Notes: generated by a model from the letters alone, not told the origin. Shown: positions 1 to 11,252, numbered from the stretch's first letter. The stretch is 64,000 bases of DNA from Suillus spraguei (GCA_016800925.1 JABCPU010000083.1:1-64000); one strand, 5' to 3'. Numbers and translations are program-made.

Positions 1-1027
1 ATTCAACTGTTACATGATTCATAACCAATGATCGTCATGTGTCTCCTGTGTAACAGTGCAGTTTGAGCACCATAGCACTGCATAGATACTCACAATGCAC
101 CTGTTAACTTGCTGCTGCCCCCCATACCCACCATACTTATACCTGGTCCTGTCATATACCATACTTCTAATCCCAGATCCGATCGATTCCATTTCCATCC
201 GGTCCACAGATCCTGTCCGTACCACCCATCCAAATGTGCTCACTTCTCGCACCTTAACTCCCTTGTGTATATCTGTGTCTATCTCCTTTCGTCATTCCTC
301 CTGTTTCCGGTATTCTGGCTGTTTATATTTCCGTCCTGTGTTGCTGATCCGTTTCCTGTGTTCATTTCCAATTCATGCTTACTGATCCGCTGTGCATTAA
401 CTAATAGACTTCCGTTACACTTCATACATAGCCCTCGGTCCCAGACTTGTTGATTATCCGTCTTAGATACTTACAGTATATAAACCACTTGTAGATCTCC
501 GTAGCACCTTAGTTCGAATATCATCTTAGATTCTGCTCATTCCGCTTCTTCCAGACTTGAGCCACCCTCTGCTCTAAAGTCACCTTCTGAGACTTAGAAT
601 TGATTCCTATAGTCTATATCTCCGACTCTATCTTTGGATAGTCTACCTCCATTAGTTTCTAGTTAGGAACTCGTTCTGAAGCTAGCCTTAATCTTTGTTC
701 TATCCTTACATTCTGAATAACCTTCGGATGCCTGGATCCATCACGCAACTCCTTCCGGATCTTCGGACAAATAACTTCTCCCTGAAATAAGGGGCATTAC
801 TCGAGAAAGGGGCACAGTGCACAAACTGAGGCCAAAGCCCTTCAGATCTCTCTACCTTTGAGTATGGTCTTAACAGGTCCCATCTCTGCACTCATGTTGT
901 GTGAGGCAATGGACCACCTATACTTCCCGTATTTCCTTCTTAGTAAAGAGGACATACGGGGCTTTGGTGTCCCCTTTACTAAGCTAGGATTCCGTTCGTG
1001 CAGAGCACCACTGGTGCATACCAGCAA
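1..1027 (-). pseudogene. Unidentified decayed coding region split by a solo LTR2
   Basis: I do not recognise this gene. On the minus strand a reading frame runs from about 1027 down to 876. It continues in frame across the solo LTR2 (150-875) once the insert and one GGTCC target duplication are removed, then meets a GTGAGT donor-like site near 92. The predicted residues are basic and glycine-rich, with no motif I can name. Upstream on the same strand lies a 150-base tandem repeat that is also open on the minus strand, so both may belong to one gene. It is probably a transposon or host-gene remnant. The 5' and 3' ends cannot be defined. Confidence 0.3.
150..875 (-). mobile_element. Solo LTR, family LTR2, with GGTCC target duplication
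   Basis: The element reads TGTTAAGACC... to ...TATATGACA on the minus strand, 726 bases, with canonical TG/CA ends. It is flanked by the exact 5-base duplication GGTCC at 145-149 and 876-880. No internal coding region is present, so it is a solo LTR left by LTR-LTR recombination. Related copies are at 54181-54947 (intact), 39806-40188 (partial) and, more divergent, before 35526. It interrupts a minus-strand reading frame. Confidence 0.88.
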
Positions 1028-1062
1028 AAACCGTGACCTTAGTGGTAAGCTAATTACTACCT

Positions 1063-1530
1063 ACTACACTGTTGTTTGTTTAATGTTTGCTCTATGCCAA
1101 AAAGTATTCCTGTGGTCTTCGCCCACACACCGTCATTGTCATCAACAACGAGCTTGATACTTGGATGCCCTCTCTTATTTATCCCGCCATTTTTGTAAGT
1201 CATACGCTTGACTCAACGCTGCTGTTTGTTTAATGTTTTCTCTATGCCAAAAAGTATTCCCGTGGTCTTCACCCACACACCGTCATTGTCATCAACAACG
1301 AGCTCGATACTTGGATGCCCTCTCTTATTTATCCTGCCATTTTTTTGTAAGTCGTACGCTTGACTCGATGCTGCTGTTTGATTGATGTTTTCTCTATGCC
1401 CAATAGTATTCCCGTGGTCTTCTCCCACACACCATTGTCATCGTCAACAACAAGCTCAATACTTGCATGGTCTCTCTCATTTATCTCACCGTTCTTTGTG
1501 TATCCTATACTAAAAGTCAACAGTTGCTGC
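1063..1530. repeat. Tandem repeat, three units of about 150-155 bases
   Basis: Three head-to-tail units start near 1065, 1219 and 1369. Each carries a CTCTATGCC segment, the CCACACACC..TTGTCATC segment and a GATACTTG..CTCTC segment. On the minus strand each unit encodes a similar peptide with the core SIELVVDD followed by GVW and KTTGIL. Units differ by substitutions and by the length of a T run (T5 versus T7), which shifts the frame between unit 1 and unit 2. It is either a repeat-containing protein gene now frameshifted, or a plain minisatellite. Confidence 0.65.
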
Positions 1531-1625
1531 TATTCATTCTCAACAAGTCTCCATTACTTAATATGTTGAACTTCAGCTGTCCACTGTCATCATCTGCCAG
1601 GAGGTATGTATTTCTTCTTATTACC

Positions 1626-2499
1626 TGTAAAGGGAATGCTAAGTTAGTATAGTTCAATAAAGCCTGACCTGTGGTGCGTGACTGCCGTCGGAGGTAGCGA
1701 GATGCTAGTGGTGACCTCCGGTCCGTGGGAAACTTGCGGTAAGCATGGGAATGCGGTAGACAAGCGGTACCGTGAACAGTAAAACTGCGGTAGTACAAGC
1801 GGTAAAACTGCAGTAGTACGAGCAGTAAAACTGCGGTAGTACAAGCGGTAAAACTGCGGTAGTACAAGCGGTAAAACTGCGGTAGTACGAGCGGTAAAAC
1901 TGCGGTAAGCGTGGGAACTTCTGCGGTAGAACAAGCAGTAGTGTAGTGGTGAAGCGTGAGAAAGCGGTAACGAGCGGTGGTGCGTGCAGCAGTAAAGCAA
2001 TTCTTAAGGAAACAGTGACTTTAGTAAAGGACTTTATTTCGTAGTGACAGTAGTGGTGACTATTCCTAAGTACCGTGTGTACTATAGGAGGGAAGTAAGG
2101 AAAGAGTACAGGTACCTAGGAATTTTATATGAAAGGAATAGCTATGGAAACGGAAGGGATAGGATTAACATGCAGCAGACATGTAATAAGACTGCACTAC
2201 AGTTTACAAAACATCACGTACCGGTGAGACTGGATGGACATTGGATGGATGGTGAATCTTGCTTCAGGATTCCAAATGGGTTCGTGGAGATTGCCGAAGA
2301 TCACCGCTACACGGGAAAGTTGCCGTAGTACAGCCGTCAAGCTGCAACGAGGCTTCCAGAGTGCGGAACGATACCGTTAGATAGGGGTAAACACATTGTA
2401 AAGTAGGACGGTGAAGCCAAAGGGTAAGGATAATGATTGCCGTGTGACACCTATACGAAAATGTGCCATTTCAAGCTCAGCATGAGTTTGTTCGTCACA
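1626..2499 (-). mobile_element. LTR3 copy truncating gypsy copy 1
   Basis: The minus strand reads TGTGACGAACAAACTC-like sequence from 2499 and ends in CTTTACA at 1626, matching the LTR at 10330-11252 in inverted orientation. Compared with that copy it lacks the segment between CCCTTT and the terminal TTACA (about 120 bases). It holds an expanded 23-base minisatellite. The right edge cuts gypsy copy 1 inside its integrase, in the codons for the STAYHPQTDGQT motif. No matching target duplication is visible (TTACC versus TTGGT), so one side has probably been rearranged. Confidence 0.7.
1780..1905. repeat. 23-base minisatellite inside LTR3
   Basis: Five near-perfect units of 23 bases (TAAAACTGCGGTAGTACAAG followed by CGG) plus a partial sixth. 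Related TACCGC/GCGGTA motifs pepper the whole LTR3/LTR4 family and the internal region of the element at 6688-11252. The other LTR3 copies have fewer, less regular units, so this array expanded in this copy. Apparent reading frames across it are artefacts of the repeat. Confidence 0.8.
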
Positions 2500-2511
2500 T
2501 TGGTTTGACCA

Positions 2512-4473
2512 TCAGTCTGGGGGTGATAAGCCGTAGATGGAGCAATGGCACAGGGAATCAGGAAGAAGCATGATGTCTTCATTATCACGAGAACCATCAT
2601 CATGATCCGGGCATTGTGAGAGGGCATCTGGAGCAGCTAGTTTAGTACCTGCAACATGATGTAATTCAATGTTGAAGAGTGACAATGTCAATTGCCAGCG
2701 AGCTTGTCGCCGGGTTAACTTCTGTGCAGTGCGGAAGTACAGCAGGTTTTTGTGATTGGTGAAGATGAGGACGGTATGGGTGCTTCCTTCAAGATAATAA
2801 CGCCATTTGTTTAATGCACAGATGACTGCAAGTAACTCCCGATTGAAAATTTGATAGTTACGCTCAGCTGGGTTCAATGACTGAGACAAGTAGGCACATG
2901 GGTGATAGATGCCATTTTCGTCAGTTTGCAATAGGACGCCTCCCATTGCTACAAGAGAAGCATCGGTTGCAACCACAAATTGCTGAGATGGATCTGGATT
3001 GCGAAGTACCAGTTGTTTGATGAAACATTCCTTGCGATCTTGAAAGGTGTCCTGACATTGAGTCCTCCATAGGAAGGGAGTATCCTTCTTCATGAGATCA
3101 ATAAGAGGTCGTGCGATATCGGAGTAATGGGAAATGAAAGTGCGGTAGAAGTTGCAGAAACCGAGGAATGACTGGACATCTTTTACCAATTTCGGAGTTG
3201 GCCATTCGGTGATTCCTTTAGTTTTGGCGGTATCCATAGCCACTTGTCCAGGACAGATTATCATTCCAAGGTACTCCACTTCTTCTGTGTCAAAGGTACA
3301 TTTTTCCGGTTTCAGGAATAAGTGTTCGTTTCGTATTTTCATCAAAACTCGTCTAGTCCATTTACGATGTTCTGTCATTGTTGTTGAGAAGATCAGAATA
3401 TTGTCCATGTAAATAACCATCCATCCTTCATTGATTTCTTGCTGGAAGGTACGGTTCATATATGCTTGGAAAGTTGCCAGGGAATTGCAAAGGCTGAAGA
3501 ACATGACATTTGGTTCGAAGAGGCCGAATTCTGTGGTGAATGCTGCTTTCCAGCGGTCATCAGGATGGATGCGAATATTATTGTAACCAGACCGGATATC
3601 CATTTTCATAAAGAATTGTGCATTGTGGAGGTGTGCGACAAGAGAAATAGGGAGTGGAAGTGGGTAAGCATTCTTGACCGTCCAATCATTGATGTAGCTG
3701 TAATCTTGACAGGGACGTAATTCTCCACTCTTCTTTCCTACAAAGAAAAAGCCACTAGCTTGAGGTGACTTTGATTCCGAAATGAAACTTTTCGCAATGT
3801 TTTCGTCGATGAACATTTTGACGGCAGCGCGTTCTTTTTCTGACAATGGATAAACCTTAGATGTACGAGGGATAAAACCGGGTTTAGTATCGATACAATG
3901 ATCAATACCAGGACGTTCGGGGGGTAGTTTGTTCAGACCATCTTTAGCAAAGACATTCGCAAAGTCATGCAAGTATTCCGGAACCAATTCTTTGAAGGGC
4001 TTCTTCTTCTTTTCCTTCTCATCCGTAGCAAATTCCTGGGCTTTATGACTGTATTTCGGAGGAGGAAGGGAGATTGTGGAATAGTTAGGGAGTTGTTTGA
4101 GTCGAGAAGTTCCATCACATGTGAGAGGTGTATCCATGGATACTTCGTCAACGATTCTCATGGTGATTCTGTCGATGTCATACTCCACAAGAAACTCTCC
4201 GTCTCTGAGCTCATAAGAAGAAATTTCGCGTACTTCCAGCGCATGCCAAACATCCTGCATTGTATTGAATTGTTCATCGTCCTCAGTAGGTATTGCAGTT
4301 GTCACGGGTTCATCCTGATCAGGAATTTCTTTGATAGAAGGGGTGATCAACCTGGGTGGTACGAAGTACTTAGTCAATTTTGGGATATTATGAGCTCTTC
4401 CTCCGAGATCATCATCAAGTTTCCGCTTTCCTTGTTGTTGCTCTTCAACTGGTCGTTGTTCAATGGGTTGCAA
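2512..4473 (-). pseudogene. Gypsy copy 1 pol: reverse transcriptase and RNase H, dead
   Basis: A 653-codon frame without stops. After a linker rich in charged residues comes the reverse transcriptase (about residues 200-420) with the GYNNIRIHP and FFSLCNS segments. The active site reads YMDN instead of YMDD near residue 355, which removes a metal-binding aspartate. RNase H follows, with ATDAS and FNRELLAVI segments, up to about residue 620. The last dozen residues jump to integrase coding sequence in the wrong frame: most of the integrase and the chromodomain are missing. Copy 3 (48464-51630) is the better reference. Confidence 0.85.
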
Positions 4474-4576
4474 TGGGGGTGGTTGAAATTCTGGTTCAGA
4501 TTCATTCTTTCATTTTTCTACATGGGGAATGGGTGATGGAGGACATTGTGGTAATTTTACTTGTGGGGAAGGGTTG

Positions 4577-5051
4577 TGTTATGAACTGGGATGGTATCAC
4601 CAGCGACAGTGAAAAGACACAGCCGGTCTGCTGGAAGTTCTTACAATGTCCAGAAGAGGACAAGGTGAAAGTACAAGGAACGCGTTCCGAGTACGATCAA
4701 GGGTTCAGCCTCAATGATAAATCAAAGAGGTTCTGCGAGAATAGAGACTAAGGCTAAGGAGTGCTTAGACTTAGAGACGATTCAAGATGACTTAGGTTGG
4801 AGACCTAAGCGAAGGAGATTCCAGGTAAAACCCAGTAAGATTAAAGTAGGGAATCTACTACAAGTACACTGTGCTTAAATAGGCCAATATGTGCGCACGG
4901 ACCAAGAGAGACGTGAGAATGTAAGTGCGTATCCAAAGAAGGAAGGCAACTATAGTACAGATGCGTTGAGCATATGAGTCAAAGTCATGTGACATGATAT
5001 ACAAGTAAGGAAACAGAGGGAAAATGAATAGGGGCACGTACAACTGTAACA
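4577..5051 (+). mobile_element. Solo LTR1 inside gypsy copy 1, GGTTG duplication
   Basis: A 475-base LTR1 (TGTTATGAACTGGG... to ...ACAACTGTAACA) flanked by exact GGTTG at 4572-4576 and 5052-5056. LTR1 is the LTR of the gypsy family itself, so a relative jumped into this copy between protease and reverse transcriptase and then recombined to a solo LTR. LTR1 ends are an inverted pair (TGTTAC/GTAACA), so the strand given is only the one on which TGTTA reads. Confidence 0.9.
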
Positions 5052-5056
5052 GGTTG

Positions 5057-5640
5057 TCGATTATGAACTCATCAGGAATGTTAATGGAAGGAGCGATGAG
5101 GGGTTTCGGAAGTTGTGAATTTTGCCATTTCTTGGGGTGGCAATGAAAAGCTGGGGGTAGTCCGTTCTTCTTCCGATCTGTATCTAAGTCGAGTTCGATT
5201 TCGTCAGACTTTGTTGTTCGAGGGAGGACAAGTGTTTTGGCGGCCCAATCTATACTTGGGTTCATGGCACATAACCACGGGATTCCCAGAAGGATTTGAT
5301 CTCTTCGTCCAAGTTTAGTGATATTGAACTTTCCATACATGGTTCGTTCATCAATTTTGACCACTAGGAGACAGTAGTGTGTGATCGGTCCTCCTTTAAT
5401 AAGAGTTCCATCTGCCATAGTAACTCAAAACGGTGTTTTGAGTTTTTGTTGTGTGATTTGATGGAATTTCACAAACTCCTCGGAAATAAACATTCCTGCT
5501 GTACCCGAATTGATAACAGCGGTGGTGTCGACAGATTTCAAGCGAGTACGCGAATGAAGGGTGATAGGGACATGGAGTTCTTTTCTTTCACCTACAGCAC
5601 GTACAAGCCTTAGTAATACATTGGGAGAAACATATATCGA
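5057..5640 (-). pseudogene. Gypsy copy 1 aspartic protease region, decayed
   Basis: The minus strand encodes the retropepsin-like segment found at 51704-52516 in copy 3. The flap-side sequence (ADGTLIKGG, LLGIPWL) is readable in a frame starting at 5418. Upstream the active-site triad reads NSG rather than DSG, and a stop interrupts the frame just before the ADGTL segment. The downstream linker is cut by the solo LTR1 at 5051. Confidence 0.75.
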
Positions 5641-5657
5641 ATCCTTGTTTCTCCAAT

Positions 5658-6488
5658 TTAAAAATCCTCTATAATCTGCCTTACAGTTTCTTCTTCTTCT
5701 TCTTTGACTTCAGTTTGACAGAGTGGGGTCTTCTTCTTCCTTTCAGGACAGTTATGAATATGGGGTCCGGTCTTCTTGCATCCAAAGCATTGTCCTTTTT
5801 TCATACACTCGGATCTTTCCATATCGGAGATTTGATCTACTACCATTGTGTTTGAATCTCGACTTGGTGTATAACACGCGTTTCCATAGTTCTTCTTCTT
5901 CTGTGGAGCATGACATGCTCGTAACGCCAGAAGGCATTGGTGGGAGTTATTGATGGAAACGCATTGCAATACAACATTGCAGAATACTTCTGAGATGTCG
6001 CCTGGCGCGAAGAGTTTGGTTAGGATACCTAGGTTGAGGCCGTCTTGGAAGAACTGAATCTTCGTTGCGTCATCGGTGATGTGGGCCTTAGCTGCAAGTG
6101 CCTCAAAGTCAGCAATGTAAGTGTGGAGATCACCGCTTCCTTGTTTGAGGTCCCTGAGCTTTGTTAATGCAGTTCCTTTGGTATCCACTGGTTCGAAAGC
6201 TTTGTTGAAACTTTTCATGAAATCTTTCAGCGTCCTATAGCCGATTTTTTGTCCAGAAGTGTCAGTTGATTGGGCGTGAGTGAGGAATTGTTCTTTCCAA
6301 GATTTGGCATTCTTCTCAGTCATGAAGGATGTAATGAAAATGATTTTCTGCTTATCGGCAGTGTAAAGCTTTTCATTGATGTCGAAGTACAGATTGCATG
6401 ATTGGATGAATTCTAGAGAGTTGTTGCGATCTCCGTCAAAACCGGTTGGGAGACCGATTTTATATTCAAATTCTTTGGTGGTAGCCAT
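5658..6488 (-). pseudogene. Gypsy copy 1 gag (capsid/nucleocapsid), open but degenerate
   Basis: A 276-codon frame starting MATTKEFEYK. The retrotransposon gag fold is suggested by segments such as FQDGLN and LHTYIADFEALA. A nucleocapsid zinc knuckle lies near residues 234-247 (CFGC...HNC), but the conserved histidine is replaced by proline (copy 2 has CFGCKKTGHRIHNC), so zinc binding is doubtful. The C-terminus is rich in Glu/Lys. It is collinear with the gag genes at 38363-39202 and 52693-53349. Gag packages element RNA into particles; I infer this copy no longer functions. Confidence 0.8.
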
Positions 6489-6620
6489 AATGATGAATCG
6501 TCTGGTGAGTTATGCTTTCTCAGTGCCTACATGCGCAGTCTTGCTGTCCATTAGGGCTTTATCAAATTTCGGGGAGTTCAGAGACTGGATAGTCTGTGAT
6601 CGATTTGGACTTTAATCTTT

Positions 6621-6687
6621 TGTTACAAACTGGGGTGGCGTCACCAGTGACAGTGATAAGACACAGACGGTCTGCTGGGAAGTTCAA
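6621..6687 (+). mobile_element. LTR1 stub (5' LTR of gypsy copy 1)
   Basis: The first 67 bases of an LTR1 (TGTTACAAACTGGGGTGG...), directly after the leader sequence TTTAATCTTT that borders the LTR in all three gypsy copies. It is cut at 6687 where the LTR3-type element begins. The remaining 400 bases are not found on the far side of that element, so the junction was rearranged later. Confidence 0.75.
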
Positions 6688-7542
6688 TGTAGCGAACAAA
6701 GTCATGCTGACCATGAAAGTGCTGTTTTAGACAAGTGTCTCATTACCGTCTACAGCAGCTACCAAGAAAACCCCTATAGCGAGCATTACCCCTTTTCGCT
6801 TCGCCGGTACTGTTTTCGCTCCGTGGATCCTTGCCCCTTACCGAATCTCACTACCGATGTCCTCCTGTCCATTCCATTTCCATCTAAGATCCATTGGTGC
6901 GTAGCATATTCGTTTCCGCCATTACTAAAGCTACGGCAAGACTTACCTTACCTTCCATGATGCCGCTTGCTCGCTGCGTGCTTCTTAGCTAAATATCTCT
7001 ATCTCGCTACCGTTCTCACTATGTATTCCGGCCGTTCACGGCACATGTTAAAAAGGACTCTTCGCACATTCTGGTACTTTTACTTTTCCCTCTATGGTAC
7101 ACACGGTACTTAGGAATTGTCACAACTACTGTCTCCAGGGAATAAAGTCTTTCACCGAAGTCACTGTCTCTTAAGAATTGTTTTACTGTCGCTACGCTTC
7201 ACCCCTTGTTTTACCGCCAGTTTCCCACGCCTTACCGCAGTTTTACCACACGCACTACCGCAGTTTTACCACTTTCGCTACCGCTTGTCTACCGCTTTCC
7301 CGCGCTTACCGCTAGTATTACCGCTAGTTTCCCATGGACCGGAGGTCACCGCTAGCATCTCGCTACCTCCGATGGCAGTCTTGCACCACAGGTTGGGCAT
7401 TATTAGACTATACTAACTTAGCATTCCCTTTAGGGTCGAACATTCTTGCCTCGCAAGAGTAGCAGACTAGGTAGAGTGCAAGACTCGCATACTAGCTTAG
7501 GCCGTGATTTATCTACAGCCCAGGCTAGATTGTATCTTTACA
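6688..7542 (+). mobile_element. 5' LTR of LTR3 element
   Basis: Starts TGTAGCGAACAAAGTCATGC, which aligns with TGTGACGAACAAACTCACGC of the 3' copy, and ends ...TGTATCTTTACA. The final 140 bases (from ACTATACTAACTTAGC on) are almost identical to the 3' LTR and recur in LTR4 copies at 11828, 40347 and 56605. The middle is full of TACCGC units. Confidence 0.75.
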
Positions 7543-7544
7543 AT

Positions 7545-7561
7545 TGGAGCCCACCACGAGG
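7545..7561 (+). promoter_or_regulatory. Putative tRNA primer binding site of LTR3 element
   Basis: TGGAGCCCACCACGAGG begins two bases after the LTR end TTTACA. TGG is the expected complement of the tRNA 3' CCA, and the spacing is typical. The donor tRNA was not identified. Confidence 0.5.
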
Positions 7562-7670
7562 GAATCTTTTGGTATAGTTTCAATTTTGCTTAACACCGCT
7601 TACCACTTTTTGCACATTACCGCAGTTTTTACTGCACGTTCCCACGCTGTATTCACGCGCTACGGACAGT

Positions 7671-8456
7671 ATGGCCGGCGCATTTTTTATGCCTGTGGCT
7701 ACCTCAGACGCAGCTCCGCACTTTGGCGGCAACGCTAGTGAACTACTGACCTTCTTCACTACTGTAGATCCACTTTCAGACAAAGCTGGAATTACCGAGA
7801 TGGCTCGCATCAAGTTTGCGGTCAGATACGCTGACTCAGATGACGCTGATTTATGGAGAGACTTACCAGAATACAATGGTGACAACTTTGAGGATTTCGC
7901 TAACGCAGTTTTATTGTTTTACCCAGAATGTTGCTCGGGCACCTTTACATGTGCTGCTACTGTTGAAGCGGCCACTCCGCTGGCAGAACCCTATGAGGGC
8001 GACGCTATTGAGAGGCCAGACACACCGCACCAACTGGCGGTTAAGGATATCTTACCCACGGCAAGTACTGACATTGTTTTAGCCCCTATCGCACTACCTT
8101 TCGACGAAATTGCACCTTTGGCAGTTGATAATGGCCTCAAATCACTCACAGTTTTCGACGGCACTGTTCGCTCGCACACAGCGGCGCATATTGACTATTA
8201 CCGGTGGTCATCTGACCAAAGTTTGTTCTTGGAGAATCCTTGTACTGCTGACAATACCGCGTTTTGCACCTTTTGCAGTAATTGCTCTTTGGCTGATTGC
8301 CTGTGTGCCGTACCTGATGCACGGCAGCCGGCAGACGTTTCGCACGGTTCGCTGACATGTCTAGACCACCACAGTAATGAGCCAGACGCATGCGTCCGGC
8401 GGCTGATACAGAAGTGTTATGTACTGATTTACCCCTTTTACCGCAGTTTTCGCTGA
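7671..8456 (+). CDS. Gag-like protein of LTR3 element
   Basis: A 261-codon frame starting MAGAFFMP. Residues about 18-85 (FGGNASELLTFF, AGITEMARIKFAVRYAD, LWRDLPEY, ALLFYPE) resemble the N-terminal capsid domain of basidiomycete Ty3/gypsy gag proteins. After residue 90 the resemblance stops: the remainder is low in charge and encoded by DNA carrying the family's TACCGC repeats, so it may be fused non-coding sequence. There is no zinc knuckle, although a Cys-rich stretch (FCTFCSNCSLADCLC) lies near residue 200. ATG 7671 follows the presumed primer site by 110 bases. Confidence 0.6.
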   Translation: MAGAFFMPVATSDAAPHFGGNASELLTFFTTVDPLSDKAGITEMARIKFAVRYADSDDADLWRDLPEYNGDNFEDFANAVLLFYPECCSGTFTCAATVEAATPLAEPYEGDAIERPDTPHQLAVKDILPTASTDIVLAPIALPFDEIAPLAVDNGLKSLTVFDGTVRSHTAAHIDYYRWSSDQSLFLENPCTADNTAFCTFCSNCSLADCLCAVPDARQPADVSHGSLTCLDHHSNEPDACVRRLIQKCYVLIYPFYRSFR

Positions 8457-10329
8457 TTTTGGACATAGAGCTTGAAGAATGCGATATTACCACTCATAGT
8501 ACCATGGAAGACAGCGCCGATGAACTGGCAGCACTTTTACTGCTCAGTTATAGTACCACACACTTGCCAGATTACCGCATTTTAGCCCCTAACAAAGTTT
8601 CAGCTGATTTACCAGATCCCTGCAGTTTACCGCTCGCCCGGACGCTACCCAGCGTTGCCACGGCAATAGTACGAAGCCTAGCGACCCCAATCAAGCCACC
8701 GCCAAAGCCACGTGATGATATACCTGCTACTGACATTGATTTTCCCTTGCGTTACCGCATTTTTAGCCTTACCACTGTTACCAAGCCTATTTTTGGCTGG
8801 TGGTACTTAGGATTTTCGCTCCGGAATATTTACCGCTGCTACCGGCGGCATATTGGTAACTTAATCATGTTTATTTCGCAGTACTACCAGCCCTCCCATG
8901 CCAGCATCGCTCTGTGCAAGTATGAGAGCACAACTCGCGGCTTTCACTGCCGGCAAAGAAGCTGAAGCAAGACAAGCGACCAGCAACCTAGCGCGCACCT
9001 ATACCCCACCGCAGACACCCCACTGCAATCTATTACACCGCACATATACCGCTTAATACCGCGTTTTACCCCCTTAACGCTCTAAACACCGTCTTTTCAT
9101 ATAGGATAGCATTCTTTTACCCTGGGCTTCGACCAGTGACTTTTCTTTGGACATTTCAATAGGATTACTTATGTATAAGCTTCAGACAACCCACAGACGC
9201 CAGCGCACCACCGGAGACCTTGCTGCGGCAGATTATTTACAAGACGGAAGTGCCTGCATCACCATTACAATAGCGAGTTCACCTTCTAACGCATGAAGCA
9301 GCACTGTGCACCTTGTTATATAGAGACTACGGCAACTATGGGAGCGCCTTAGCGCTTAGGAAGAGTAGAAGATAACAGAAGACTGAAGAAGCCAAGTCGG
9401 ATGGCAGTTCGCACAAGATCATAGCGCGTTTTTCATGTTTTCTTGCTGTTTTTCTTACTGTTTTCTTTACCGTAGCCTTCTTACCTAGGATGGCCGGTGA
9501 AGACTTGGATTGGACATGGATTGGATCGCTTATGGACCGCTTACCATTGGAGTAGAGTTGCGAAGTTACCCTGGACTTGGATTTCCTTGCATTATGTTTT
9601 TTTTAGCAAAAGCCCCTATCACCGCTAGTTTACCGCCAGCTCACCGCTACTTTCCCATGAAGCGCACACAGTCATGGCATCGCTAGTTATGTTCTCGCAC
9701 CACTGGCATACCACACTTTCACCGCTGCCACTGATAGACCACCAGTTATCATTCTCGCTACCTCGCAGAGCACATTGCCACTGTCGCTGAACCACCGCTA
9801 CTTTCCCACGCCTACCGCTGACACTGCTCAGTCCGCTCGCATCACCAGCACCCAGCGGCTACCGCTCGCTAGTTCCCACGGTCCAGTAATCTCGCTAGAA
9901 AGTTGTCTTTGCATGACACAAGGATTTCCACCACTGCAGCTATCTCGCTAATCACATTGCCATTGTCGCTGTACCACCGCTACTTTCCCACGCCTACTTC
10001 TGACACCGCACTGTATGCTCGCATCACCAGCACCCAGCGGTAACCGCTCGCTAAGTTCCCACGCTTCGGTAACTCCAGCAACCTTGCCTATGTCATCATC
10101 AGCACCTGCCCCACCATACCACTGTTCCTTAGCATTTCACCATCTTACCATGACCACTACCGCACGCTAAGTTCCCACGCTACTACCGCTAGCTAAGCGC
10201 TCGCATATCCATGCCGGCGGTAAGCTATCGCACTTTCCGTGCCTCGGAAACTCATGAAGCATTGGTTGACGAATATTTGGAGTATATGTCTCTGACTGGG
10301 GACAGTCAGCATTTAAAGTTGCCATGGGA
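8457..10329 (+). repeat. Interior of LTR3 element, TACCGC-rich, largely non-coding
   Basis: After the gag-like frame a second open stretch (8390-8965) overlaps its end in another frame and has no recognisable domain. Both may be pieces of one decayed gene. From 8966 to 10329 there is no convincing coding sequence. The stretch contains many copies of ACCGCT and TTCCCACG, including two imperfect copies of a segment of about 190 bases near 9780-9880 and 9950-10050. No retroviral enzyme motif is visible. Confidence 0.55.
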
Positions 10330-11252
10330 TGTGACGAACAAACTCACGCTGAGCTTGAAACGGCACATTTTCGTATAGGTGTCACACGGCTATCATTATC
10401 CTTACCTTTCAGCTTCACCGTCCCTGAACTTTACCATGCTTTACCCCTATCTAACGGTATCGTTCCGCACTCCGGAAGCCTCATTGCAGCTTAGCGGCTG
10501 TACTGCGGCAACTTTCCCTGAAGCGGTGATCTTTGGCAATCTCCGCAAACCCATTTGGCATCCTCAAGCAAGATTTACCGTCCATCCTATGTCCATCCAG
10601 TCTCGCCGGTACGTGATGTTTTGTAAACTGTAGTGCAGTCTTATTACATGTCTGCTGCATGTTAATCCTATCCCTTCCATTTCCATAGCTATTCCTTTAT
10701 ATAAAATTCCTAGGTACCCATACTCTTTCCTTACTTCCCTCCTATAGTACACACGGTACTTAGGAATAGTCACCACTACTGTCACTATGAAATAAAGTCC
10801 TTTACTGAAGTCACTGTCTCTAAGAATTGCTTTACTGCTGCATGCACCACCGCTCTTACCGCTTTCCCGCGCTTCACCGCTATGCTACGCTTTCTCACGC
10901 TTCATGCTACACTACCGCTTGTTTTACCGCAGAAGTTCCCACGCTTACCGCAGTTTTACCACTCGTACTACCTAGTTTTACTGTTCATGCTACCGCTTGT
11001 CTACCGCATTCCCACGCTTACCGCTAGTTTTACCGCAAGTTTCCCACGGACCGGAGTTTACCGCTAGCATCTCGCTACCTCCGACGGCATTCTGCACCAC
11101 AGGTTGGCAATATCAAACTATACTAACTTAGCATTCCCTTTAGGGTCGAACGTTCTTGCCTTGCAAGTGAAGCAGACTAGGTAGAGCGCAAGACTCGCAT
11201 ACTAGCTTAGGCCGTGGTTTATCTACAGCCCAGGCTAGATTGTATCTTTACA
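10330..11252 (+). mobile_element. 3' LTR of LTR3 element
   Basis: 923 bases, TGTGACGAACAAACTCACGC... to ...TGTATCTTTACA. It is the inverted match of 1626-2499, sharing among others the segment around 10590-10785 (minus strand MTVVVTIPKYRVYY). Flanks are TGGGA and CCGCA, without a duplication. Confidence 0.78.

Larger units (their letters stand above)
2500..6687 (-). mobile_element. Ty3/gypsy copy 1 (truncated, minus strand)
   Basis: From right to left this holds a 67-base stub of LTR1 (6621-6687), a leader, gag (5658-6488), protease (about 5057-5640), and reverse transcriptase/RNase H (2512-4473). The last is fused by an internal deletion to a few integrase codons that end at the LTR3 junction near 2500. 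It is closely related to gypsy copies 2 and 3 in this window. A solo LTR1 of the same family sits inside it at 4577-5051. Catalytic positions have decayed (YMDD to YMDN, protease DSG to NSG), so this copy is dead. Confidence 0.85.
6688..11252 (+). mobile_element. Non-autonomous LTR retroelement, family LTR3
   Basis: A 5' LTR (6688-7542) and a 3' LTR (10330-11252) in the same orientation enclose a 2.8-kb interior. The interior starts with a primer-binding-site-like TGGAGCCCACC and a gag-like gene, but has no visible protease, reverse transcriptase or integrase. The LTRs are clearly homologous but strongly diverged in the first half. Flanking 5-mers do not match (TTCAA and CCGCA). Either it is old, or the two LTRs come from different copies joined by recombination. 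Confidence 0.65.

Noticed and set aside
1780..1905. CRISPR-like array
   Set aside because: The 23-base units are contiguous with no spacers, in a eukaryotic LTR.
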